64,000 nucleotides of DNA from Rutidosis leptorrhynchoides (lineage: Eukaryota; Streptophyta; Magnoliopsida; Asterales; Asteraceae): positions 717,766,001 through 717,830,000 of the forward strand of contig NC_092333.1 of assembly GCF_046630445.1 (NCBI RefSeq), read 5' to 3'. The notes under the pieces were generated by a model. That model was not told where the DNA came from. It was given only the letters and a program-made list of their open reading frames with translations, and did not search any database. A program made the position numbers and the translations under genes. Every line of letters starts with the position of its first letter. Position 1 is the stretch's first letter. Of the stretch, positions 11,329-21,900 are shown piece by piece.

Positions 11329-12086
11329 GTTAACTGTTACATGGGCTTGTGTAGTTTTGATATCTCATTCATTTAATCATATTTTTGGGTATTTTGTTTT
11401 GTTTTTTGATTTATTGTTGAATCTTAAATCGTAATAAAATCTATTATCTATATATTATTTGAATTCTCACGTAATTTTATGACAACAATTTGATTTTCTT
11501 TTTCATCTTTCTTACTCCATTTTCTTTTTCATCTTATTTAAGGGTTAGAATTTGCTCATATAATGATCAAGCTAGCTATTTTTTATGCATAGATAAATAT
11601 AAATATAAATATAAGAACTAAATATATAAATATAATAATAAATGGTGACCCTCTTTTTTTTACTCCTCACAAAAGCTATGTAACATGATCAATCATGTGA
11701 AAATTTTCCGAGGATTCTTATCCATAAAATTATGTGAAATATATCATTTCTACAAAAAAAATAAAGAAGCACTCGAATAAGTAAAGAAAAGAGAGAAAAT
11801 TAAAGTTTTATCTAGTGAATCGGTGGAGCAAAATGATATGATAGGGGAAAAACATAAACGACAACAACTGCACAATTAATATATTGTGTAGTGTTAGCTA
11901 CGTAGCTGGAAATTTATACCTTTACCTTGATCCGGTTAAATTAAACTCAATTCAACGTACATGTGGATCAAGTGTTAAACAAGAAATTAATATGTCCTTC
12001 ACAAAGTTTTTTTTCTTCCTCCGGCTAACATATTATTATTAGACAAATAATATACACCTTTGTTACAAATACTCATTATAAACATA
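11329..12086. other. Intergenic, nothing recognised
   Basis: AT-rich DNA without coding signals or clear repeat termini. Confidence 0.35.
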
Positions 12087-12322
12087 CTCTCTAGGTCTCA
12101 AATTAATTGTCCTGTTTAACTTTTTAAATTTTTTTTTTCAAATTTTAACTTTAATTATGTTATTTTTATTATATAACATAGGAATAGAATCGATTTTAAA
12201 TGTTTTCACTTTTATAACTTTTATCATATATTAACTAATACAAATAAAAATATTTAAAATCTAAGTTGTAAGTATAAAAAATTAAAAGTTAAAACGGAAT
12301 AGTAACTTTAAAACGGATAGAG
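12087..12322. mobile_element. Stowaway-like MITE (Tc1/Mariner type)
   Basis: The ends CTCTCTAGG and GGATAGAG are imperfect inverted repeats of the Stowaway CTCCCTCCGT type and sit between TA dinucleotides (12085-12086 and 12323-12324). The 236-bp length and AT-rich core fit. The inverted similarity continues inwards as AATTGTCCTGTTTAAC versus GTTAAAACGGAATAGTAAC. No coding capacity. Confidence 0.6.
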
Positions 12323-12411
12323 TATTACTATAATGTTTACTACTCCATAACAAGTATTTGAATTTATATCTATATAATGAATGAGAGCATAACTCTTTTA
12401 AAAACATCTAT

Positions 12412-12830
12412 GGTGTGTTCATTTACCTCTTAATAAAATAGTTCAACGTTGAATAATGAACTGTTCATCATTCAGTACGTTTATTTCTGACATCTGAATG
12501 ACAGATGATGTTGAATGGTTCAGATATTCAGTATTGAACCATTCAAAGCTGAAACAATCTCTTAACCATTAAACACATAAATTTTATAAATTTTATGTAA
12601 TCCCCTCTTTAAATTATATTATATCAAGAATATTTATTAAACAACTATATGTTAGTATTATTCATATAAATGTTAAATAAGTTAATGTTACATTATAACA
12701 TTGCTCATTCAAAATCATTATTAAACATATTAATAGACTCTGAACAAAATTTATTCAAAACCTTTCAATCATTTAAATTTAAATTATAAACTATTTAACG
12801 TTTAACTATTTAGTTGTATGAAATACACCC
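12412..12830. mobile_element. Probable hAT-like MITE
   Basis: Long imperfect inverted ends: GGTGTGTTCAT...ATAGTTCAACGTTGAAT on the left against GGTGTATTTCAT...ATAGTTAAACGTTAAAT read from the right. An internal block TTCAGTACG...CTGAATGACAG resembles common plant hAT MITEs. I could not find an 8-bp target duplication, so the superfamily is tentative. Confidence 0.5.
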
Positions 12831-14338
12831 TTTATTTACTTTGAATAAATCTCCTTTAACATACAACGGTCCACCATTTATAGTCAAATGACGGTTATAA
12901 AGTTGTAATTATACACATACTAATAACAAGTGAGATTTTTTACCATCTGATTGGGCCACGTTTCCCCCTCCCTCTCACAAACCCTTAGTGCTCACCTTTT
13001 CCTTACTTCTCAACCACACAATTCTTTTCCTCCTCCCATACCTCCTCCCATACCTTTCACGCCTTCTTCTTCTTCATTTTCTCTTTTAAACACCGCTTCA
13101 TAACCCTACATCCATTTCTCTCTTCCTGTTTGAGACGATTGAGAATGGTGATTTTGTGATTGCTTCTTCTGATTAATGGCTTTAATAATTCTTTTACCCC
13201 TATATCTAACAGCCATAGAAATCGAGGTCTTTATTGAGTTCTAAAGCTAGCGATAATGGAGCTTTGATGATAGCAATAATATGGAGGTGATTTTGAAACT
13301 CATGATGATGGTTCACAATAACGGCGATTACAGCTTCCTTTATCTGCGCTGATTACCGTAATTTTTTCCTTTTTGCTTGAATTAGGGTTTTCAATTTTTT
13401 TATTTTTTTAATGTTTTACTGAGTACCATAAACTGTTACAGTTGCAGGTGTTTAGTTCGCCTTATTCAGTTTATTCGTTATGCTTTCAGGTCACTTACTT
13501 CAGGTGGTTATATTTGTGGGCTCTGTTACCGGTGGCTCTGCGATGGCTGTCAAACCACGCAACTGTAGCTGCCATGGTTATGGTTGCCGTCATTTTCACC
13601 ATCTCATTGCTCCAATTGTAAGTACTTCTTTCAATTTGTCTCAGATTTTCTTTCGTTGTATGTTGAATGCTTGCATACATTTTGTTTATGGTGTATGATT
13701 TTTAAATAGTTGCTTTCTATGGATTAATATCCTTTTAGTTGTTTGTTGTTTTGTTCATATGTATTTGCTTAATGGTATCATATTGTTTGTCCAGGTGCAA
13801 TGTTGATGGTCTTGGCTTAAAGGCTGTGCGATGATATAAGATTTAAGTAATATAGAAATTTAGACATGTATCTTGGCAGGGCAACAACGAAGATGGCATA
13901 CAGCGTATGCAACTTTGGGTGTTTGCAGCCATGACGGGGTTTTCAATCTTCTGGATTTGAGCCTCATTGCTGTTTTGTCTACAATGGATTGTCTCAACTA
14001 TAAGTTATGACCCATATCTTATGGACAAAGAAAGGCTATGATGATCAAAGGTATTTTTTGAACACGTGTTTAGGATATTTAAGGGATGTAGAATATCAGA
14101 AATGTATCTTGGCATGGCAACACCAAAGATGGCATACAATATATGCAGCTTTGTCAGTTTGCAGCCAAGGCGTGTTTCAAAACCTCTGGATCTGAGCCTC
14201 ATTGCTATTTGGTATACAAATGATTATCTCACTTATAAGCTATTGTATTATAAGTTATATCTATACTTGCGTTATATTATATCATATTTTATATATATTT
14301 TATTTAAACATATGTTTTTAACTGTTCACAACTAACAG
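12831..14338. other. Unassigned region with a diverged direct duplication
   Basis: Contains C/T-rich sequence resembling a 5' untranslated leader (12960-13130, with CCTCCCATAC twice) and short frames such as 13480-13698 without known domains. Segments 13866-14006 and 14101-14241 are diverged direct copies. It lies immediately upstream of the GH9 exons and might include eroded upstream exons, but I could not match any. Confidence 0.35.
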
Positions 14339-14842
14339 TTTCTCACATGTGCATCTTTCCTCCTCACTGTCTACTCGGACCATTTGACCGCTGCCCGAAA
14401 AGATTTGCAATGCGCCCCGGGCAGCGTTGCCCCATCAGAACTTTTCGAATTCGCCGAATCTCATGTAAATAAAAAAAAATGAATAATAAAAAAAAACATA
14501 TGATTCATAAAATAGACGTGCCCCTGTTTAAGTGTATTATACAAAATGCGACATTATTTGTTGTGGTTAACTTTAATTAAGGTGGACTATGTCTTGGAGA
14601 CAACCCAAGAGCAACAACCTACATGTTTGGATATGCAAACCGCTTCTCAGAGCACACTCACATTGTGGGTCGTCCAATGTGGCGAACCTCTTAACTGGTG
14701 CCATTGTTCGTGGTCCTGATGCCTATGACGAAGGGGAAAATTATGAGCAGACTGATCCTGCAACTTACAAATGCACCACTTCTTGGTGTCTTCGCTACGC
14801 TTAATGGTAGTGGTCATAGTAGCCATAACCAACTCCTTCCAG
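14339..14842 (+). pseudogene. GH9 endo-1,4-beta-glucanase relic, exons A and B
   Basis: Exon A (14339-14464) reads FLTCASFLLTVYSDHL...GSVAPSELFEFAESH, and exon B (14582-14842) reads VDYVL, then DNPRATTYMFGYANRF, LTGAIVRGPDAYDEGENYEQTDPATY and APLLGVFATLNGSGHSSHNQLLP. These are the C-terminal catalytic blocks of plant GH9 cellulases, including the catalytic-glutamate region NYEQTDPATY. Splice signals AG/GT are preserved. Exon B is broken by at least three frameshifts: a missing base near the GDNP motif, a shift before LTGA and a shift after PATY. Upstream exons are not recognisable. Family members hydrolyse cell-wall beta-1,4-glucan in the apoplast; this copy is dead. The gene resumes at 26741 beyond gypsy element 1. 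Confidence 0.8.
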
Positions 14843-15309
14843 GTAAATTTCATTGCATTTTTTAAATGTCGTGATTTTTATAACGACCCTGAATTTTTCC
14901 TTATTAAATGCCCAACTAAATAATTAAACTTAACAATTATACTTTAATTAACGATTGTTAAGAATTATATTAATTAACTTTATGTAATAATTAATAAGTT
15001 AATAAAAGATAAAAATAATAAGCTTATTAACTTTTGTGAATAAATAAATAACTTTAAAACTTGTGTACTTAAAATATTTAAATTTGGATAATTAAAGAAC
15101 CATTCAAGCTAAAATAAAGTACAAGGACTTAAGTGAAAAAGTTAAACCCTAATCCCCATAAACCCTAGCCGATTTTAGGAGGGTAAAATTACCCTTTTAC
15201 CTCTAAAAATTTCGGCCCCAAGCAACACTCTTTAACCCCCTCTTCAAGCTAACTTGTTCCCTAAGTAAATCTAACCCTAACCCTAATTCTAGAATTTTCC
15301 TAATACTCC

Positions 15310-15317
15310 TATAAATA
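15310..15317 (+). promoter_or_regulatory. LTR promoter TATA box, gypsy element 1
   Basis: TATAAATA followed by GAGGCCTAAC in the LTR; the same motif is at 24619-24626 in the 3' LTR. It is a likely start point for element transcription. Confidence 0.5.
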
Positions 15318-15894
15318 GAGGCCTAACCTAAACATTTTCATTGTACCAAATCACAATCAAATCTCTCTCCCAAAAATCTCTACTCTCCCTCTTATTTTCG
15401 GCTCAAAGCCGAAACCATCACCATCATCACCATCGAAATCCACCACCACCTTCAAGGGATTTCCAAGTGATCTTCAAGTGTTCTTCGCGTTCTTCGTGTT
15501 CTTCAAGAATCTTCGAGGTGTTCTTCGAATCTTCAAAGGCTTTGATCTTCAATCTTCATCGTGTTCATCTTTTCTTTGTTAGTCGTCTTCGAATCTTCAA
15601 AGGTATAACATAAACCCTAACTTAGTTACATAAACTTTGAGTTTTGTTTAATTCATGTTCATGTTATAAACTTATTCATAAACATATACATAAACACACC
15701 TAGATCTATACATGAAAAATAAATATTAATATGTATGTATGTATGTCGACTAGAAAAAAAAAGGGGGGAAAGGAAAGTTTGATCTTCAAAACCCTAGACA
15801 ACAATTAGGAGATTTGTTTGTGTTAATTAAAGAAACAAAATAAACTTATATATATACAAATACATATCGATACATATATATATAGATGTAAAAA

Positions 15895-15939
<45 letters not shown>

Positions 15940-15941
<2 letters not shown>

Positions 15942-16350
15942 GGTTGCAAAAGACGTGAGACGGGGTCGAGACGGTCGGGTCCTAAAAAGGTCGAGACGTT
16001 CGAGACGGGGTCGAGACGGACGTTGACCAAAGTTGACTTTTAAATATATAAGTATAAAAATGCATATATGTATACATATTTTAAAGCTAAAAAATTTAAT
16101 TAATTAATTTGTATCCATAATTGCTATCATCGTTAATTTAATACAACAAATTCAAACTAAAACACGATATATTTTACCGATTTTCTGGCTTTTTTGAATT
16201 TTGACCGACTTTGACCCAATTTTTTTCAACTTTACCCGAATTTTGTGCGTTGACTGTAATATTAGACGGTTTTCTTCGAGACGGGACGGATTAGTCACCA
16301 AACCGTCGAGACGGGCGTCGAGACGGCTCGAGACGGGGTGTTTTGCAACA

Positions 16351-16353
<3 letters not shown>
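15940..16353. mobile_element. Small non-autonomous DNA element in 5' LTR of gypsy 1
   Basis: A GTCGAGACGG-rich block is present in the 5' LTR and absent from the 3' LTR, which has only an AT repeat at this point. The ends GGTTGCAAAAGAC and the complement of GTTTTGCAACAGTG share the inverted core GTTGCAAAA. The target is a (TA)n tract, so the duplication length cannot be read. A diverged relative may lie at 57961-58137. The family is uncertain (Mutator- or hAT-like). Confidence 0.6.
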
Positions 16354-16425
<72 letters not shown>

Positions 16426-17878
16426 CGAGTTACATACATATATCTATACTAAACCCTAATTACACCTAAACTATACCACTTTAATTAAAACTCTAAACCT
16501 AACCCTAATTTATTAAAACCCTAATTAATTATTAAACCCTAGACATTAATTAAACCCTAGTTATTAATTACTAAACCCTAATCATTAATTACTACTCTAA
16601 TTAATTAAACCTAATTAATTAATGAAACCCTAATATTACTTATACTATTATTTAACACTTACACTTATACTATTATTAACACATATACTATACTACCTAT
16701 ATTATAACGCATAAAAACATTTTTTGGATATATAATGAATATATATAGATCTTCGAACTTTCTTGACGAATGGTTTCTATGAAACTCTAGGCGGAAGGGT
16801 TTGGATTTTCCGATTTAAAGGATCCTATAGCTCAAGCCCCTAGACCTGAAATGGCCATTCGAAGGGAAAGGGGTGATTGGAAGTATATATCTAATATGGC
16901 AAATATCCTAAAATGGAAACACTTTTAATATAAAAACTTTCTAAAAATAGAAACTTTCTAAAAATGGAAACTTTCTAAAAGTAGAAACATACTAAGAATG
17001 GAAACTTAGTAAAACAAACTATACTTAAACACTTACATACTTAAACCTAAACTTGGGCAAAACACTTACTACTCTTAAATGTCAATAGGTTGACTTTTCT
17101 GCTCACTCATCCAACTTTCTATTTCGAGGAATAACTAGCTCATCTCTCTACTTACTAAGGTGAATTCATAGCCCCACTCTTTATTGCTAGCAAACTTATT
17201 TACTTTTATTGGGGTGAGACACATGCTACTTTTACTATTTACAATTTAGAAACAAGTGCCAACTGTTAAAACTATGTTATACCCGACTATGTCCGACTAA
17301 GTCCCTACAGTGATATTATTAATTGCTCGTTGAATGCATGCTTAATTATTGGGGGTAGGCCTATCGGGAGTAACGTCCCCGATACATTTGACCAAGTCTT
17401 TGTATTACTTAATAATGAAATTAAACTGACAAGTATATACACAACTTGTCTTTGGGGCAAACTTGAATGTTTAGTCTAAATATCACGCATTGGCATAACT
17501 TTTTGATCCTGCGAGATCAACTTTACAAACTAAATCTTGTGGTCTAAAACAACGGTCAAACTTATTTGTTAAACCTATGAACTTCACTCAACCTTTTCGT
17601 TGACACTTTAGCATGTTTTGTCTCAGGTGCTGTTTGATTCAAGCTTTCTTACTTACTACTTATGTGATGCTACTTGGACATAGGATCAAGAGATATCGCA
17701 TTTACTACTTTTGCATTTGAACATTTACTTTAATCCTTTGTAACGACATTTCATTTTTCGCTGCGTACTCAATAAAGTTTATTTTATCATTTAGTATTGT
17801 TCTCGTATATTATAATATGTTGGCTTATTTGATATTAAGTCACATTTCGCCCAGGCCCTAACTGGGGGTGTGATAGAT

Positions 17879-17890
17879 TGGTATCAGAGC
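17879..17890 (+). other. Primer-binding site, gypsy element 1
   Basis: TGGTATCAGAGC, complementary to initiator tRNA-Met, three bases after the LTR end. Confidence 0.85.
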
Positions 17891-18086
17891 CAGGTTGTTA
17901 TAGAAAACCAGGATTGCATTTTTATGTGTGCATTATTTGCTAGCTAGGGTGCCTTAGCAATCTAGGAAACTATAACCTTTCCTGCCTTAGACTTAAAGCA
18001 CTTAGGATTGCTCTATAATCTTAACACTTATGCTATCATAAACTTGACTTAAAGATTCTAATCAAAGTCTCTTTCTTAATGTTAGG

Positions 18087-18773
18087 ATGTCAAGCTCAAG
18101 CGTTAATAAACCAACTCTTTTCAAGCCAACCGAAGAAGATACTAAAGGGTCTTCCAGTGAAAGATCAGTCCAAAGTCTATCTTATGGCTTTGGTGGTCCT
18201 CGTTCCCCAAACTATAGTCCGGATACTCTACATGTATCTCCTGATTTTTACCCAACTCAAGGATCTGAAAGCGAAAGAGAAAGCCCTGCTGATCCTGCAT
18301 ACTCTGGCTCTTTTCACTCATTGGTACATAAACCAATGAGTACTCCCGAATGGGATGCTCTTCAAGACCTCCCTAACTACGACAGAGACTTCTCAAATTA
18401 TGAGCCTGAAGAAGAGCCTATTGAAGAATCGTCTGAAAACCCAACTCTAAAGAGAAAGCAACCCGAACCCGCTACCAGTCCATTATTCTGTAATAACGAG
18501 GAGCAGGTGGAGGTGAAGTGTGATATCATCAACCTTCAGAATAGCTGTGAGAAGAATAGGGAGTATAGTAGATGCCATGTTGCTCGGATAGAAGTGCGTC
18601 TAAACAACCTAGAAAAAGAAAATAAAATCTTGAAGGAAATCATCCAAGAGTCCCTCGACTCTCAAACCGAAAGGCTAGAGAAACTTGTGAAGGATAACAT
18701 GGAAAAAGTGATGAAGCATTTTGAGGACGAGAAGAAGAAATATGAAGACTACTTCAATCTTAATATTTCTTAG
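18087..18773 (+). CDS. ORF0 of gypsy element 1: acidic/Ser-rich coiled-coil protein, unknown function
   Basis: An uninterrupted 228-residue frame lies between the primer-binding site and gag, on the element's sense strand. The N-terminal half is rich in Ser, Pro and Tyr (MSSSSVNKPTLFKPTEED, then SPNYSPDTLHVSPDFYP). The middle is acidic (YEPEEEPIEESSE). The last 75 or so residues are heptad-like and charged (IEVRLNNLEKENKILKEI..., then TERLEKLVKDNMEKVMKHF), predicting a coiled coil. No gag, zinc-knuckle or enzymatic motif is visible. Similarly placed Ser/acidic ORFs occur in gypsy element 2 (41390-41860) and in the non-autonomous copies. It has stayed open although the downstream gag-pol has nine stops. 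It could be an accessory or assembly protein of the element; that is inference. Confidence 0.65.
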   Translation: MSSSSVNKPTLFKPTEEDTKGSSSERSVQSLSYGFGGPRSPNYSPDTLHVSPDFYPTQGSESERESPADPAYSGSFHSLVHKPMSTPEWDALQDLPNYDRDFSNYEPEEEPIEESSENPTLKRKQPEPATSPLFCNNEEQVEVKCDIINLQNSCEKNREYSRCHVARIEVRLNNLEKENKILKEIIQESLDSQTERLEKLVKDNMEKVMKHFEDEKKKYEDYFNLNIS

Positions 18774-18995
18774 TTATTTTTCCATTTTCCATCGATGTAA
18801 AGGCTATGCCTTAAACTATTTTCTATTTCCGAATCGTGTATTAAAAGGCTTATTTAACGCCTCGTTCCTTAATAATATAAAGTGTTTTATTTATATCATG
18901 TGATATCAATACTTTATCTTATTCATACTTGTAATTGCTCAAACCCATAATTTGTTAACTTATCGGACTTATGTCAACTTCTATGTAGCAACATC

Positions 18996-21900
18996 ATGGT
19001 TCGTCCAGCTGCACATACTGTTAACAATATCGTGTTGACTACCGAGCAATTCCAGCAGTTACTCACTGCCGTACAAGGCAACGCTCAAGCTAATAATGTT
19101 AATCCTCAACCAAAACCTTGTTCATACAAGGACTTTACAAACTGTCATCCTCCCGCATTCAAGGGAAATGAAGAAGTTGTCGAACTAATTCGTTGGTTCG
19201 AAAAGATGGAGTCCATTTTCCGTATTTGCAACTGTGGTGATGACGATCGAGTAAAGTATGTCACTAGCTCATTAGGTGGTAATGCTTTAACTTGGTGGTC
19301 TGCTCATGCCAAGTCCGTAGGGATTGACAATGCTAATGCAATTCCATGGGACGAACTCAAAAGCATGATGATTAATAAATTATGCCCTCGAAGTCAAGTT
19401 CAGAAACTAGGGGTGTACGTTCGGTCGGTTTATGGTTTAATTGGTTTATACGGTTTGGATATAACGGTTTTTCAAAATAATTATGAGCACCAATAACCAA
19501 ACCGAATTTATCAAAACCAAACTAATCCGACCAAATACGAATTCGGTTATTTGGATCGGTTATTCAAGTAAACCAAACTAAAAACTTACGGAATAAAGTT
19601 CAAACACAATTATAGAATTCAAAAAGCACACTGAACTAACAACGTCCATATTTGAGAATTGCTAATACATAGTCAACAAAAGTTTAGTAATATTACTTCC
19701 TCCATGATAAGTATGCAAATACAAAGAATACAACATAGGTTTCAAGACAACATCAAAATGATTTTTTGAGCATCTTACTAGTTTAATTTATTTATGCACT
19801 GAACCATAACATCCCCACATGAAACAAAATTAGGATATGCATATAAATTTAAGTGTGTCGCTGACTTCAATTTCTTATGATGAAACAATAAATTAATTGA
19901 TAATGAAAATTTTAAAGATAAAAATCAAATATATAAAACGTATGTTTTCATAGTTATTCGGGTTTTTGGTTAATACCCATGGTTTTATTTTTAAATCCAA
20001 AACCAATCCATAAACCATTTTTCAATTCGGGTTTTACCAAAACACCGAACCATATCCGAATTAGCCAAACCCGTTTCATCCAAAAACATTCGGTTTGGTC
20101 GGTTATTTGGTTATATTCATTTAATGAACACCCCTATCAGAAACTTGAAGCTGAGTTCTGGGAACTCAAGGTAAAAGGAACAGATATAGAAAGTTACACC
20201 AACCGTTATCTTGAACTTTCTACTCTATGTCCCGAGATGTTTCCTACCGAAGCTAGAAGGATTGAATGATATATTGAAGGTCTCCCCGAGGATGTTCAGG
20301 GGAATGTTATTGCTGTCGAGAAGGTTACTCTTGATGTTGTGATTCTCATGGCACAAAATTTGATGTTGGCCAAGAGAAGAAGACCGGCGACTAGTAAGCA
20401 GGTTGAGACCAAGGGTAATGATGGTAAGAGGAAGTTTGAGTCATCTCAAGATTCGACTCAAAATGCTAGTAAGAAGCCTACGGATAGTACAAGGTTGAAT
20501 TATAAGGGTACCTATCCTTTCTGTGTTCATTGTGAGAGGCATCACCCGGGGAAGTGTACTGCTACTTGTTCGTTGTGTAATAAAGTGGGACACGTTGCTA
20601 AGACGTGTAAGACTCCTCCAAAGGATAAGGCTATTGTTCCAGCCAAAGCTCCTCCTACATGTTATACTTGTCGAGAAAAGGAACACATTAGTCCAAATTG
20701 CCCTAAGAAGAAGGATAATCCCGCTCCTGGAACTAATACTACTGCTGTGAAGGGTCGTGCATTTGTTATCACTACTGCTGAAGCTCGAGATAAGGATGAG
20801 GTCATCACGGGTACGTATCTTGTCAATAATTGTTATGCCACTATTTTATTCGATACTGGTGCCGACAGAAGTTACGTGTCTAGTGATTTTTGTACCCTGT
20901 TTACTGAAAAGCCTCAACCCTTAGAAACTAAATGATTAGTAGAAGTAGCCAATGAAAAGATCATGCAAGTCGATAAAATCTATAAAAACTGCAACCTAAT
21001 CTTAGCCAATAAAGAATTTAAGATAGACCTTTTGCCGGTCGAGCTCGAAAGTTTTGACGTCGTAGTTGGAATGGATTGGTTACGTCCATTACATGCTGCC
21101 ATCATGTATTACGATAAAACTGTTCATGTTCCATTGGGAAATGGAGAGACTCTCATCATCCAAGGTGAAAAGAGTGGTTCCAATCTCAATATTATCTCAT
21201 GTATCAAAACCCTCAAATACCTTATGAAAGGTTATCCAGCTATTCTAGCCCACGTTAAGATGATTGAATCGAAAGAGAGGAGTATTGACGATGTACCAGT
21301 GGTTAAAGACTATCCCAATGTGTTTCCCGAAGTTCTTTCTGGTCTTTCACCTCCTCAACAAGTTGAATTTCAAATTGATTTAACTCCCGGTGCTGCACCT
21401 ATTGCTAAAGCTCCATACCGATTAGCACCCTCCGAGATGAAGGAATTATCCAACCAACTCCAAGAACTATTGGATAAAGGTTTCATTTGTCCAAGCTCGT
21501 CCCCATGGGGAGCTCCTATTTTATTTGTTAAGAAGAAAGATGGTACGTTAAGGATGTGCATTGATTACCGTGAACTTAACAAGCTTACTATCAAGAACCG
21601 TTATCCGTTGCCGCGTATTGATGATTTATTCGACCAACTCCAAGGGTCAAGCGTCTATTCAAAGATTGATTTGAGATCTGGTTATCACCAACTCAGAGTC
21701 AAGGAATCCGATATTCCTAAGACTACTTTTCGCACTAGCTATGGGCACTATGAATTTTGTGTCATGCCTTTTGGTTTGTCCAACGCTCCTGCTGTGTTCA
21801 TGGATCTTATGAACCGTGTTTGCAAACCTTATCTCGATAAATTCGTCATTGTTTTCATTGATGACATTTTGATCTACTCCAAGAGTGAGGAAGAACATGA

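Larger units (their letters stand above)
14879..17875 (+). repeat. 5' LTR of gypsy element 1
   Basis: 2,997 bp, about 480 bp longer than its partner mainly because of the insertion at 15940-16353 and different AT-repeat lengths. It has a TATA box (15310-15317) and scattered AAACCCTAA motifs (about 16448-16640) that resemble telomere units but are irregularly spaced. Confidence 0.92.

Noticed and set aside
16152..16452. Overlapping frames on both strands at 16152-16439 and 16201-16452
   Set aside because: Produced by the small DNA-element insertion and the adjacent (TA)n/(CATATA)n tract.
16448..16640. Possible interstitial telomere array
   Set aside because: Units are irregularly spaced and interrupted by AATTAATT words; they belong to the LTR and recur in the other LTR.
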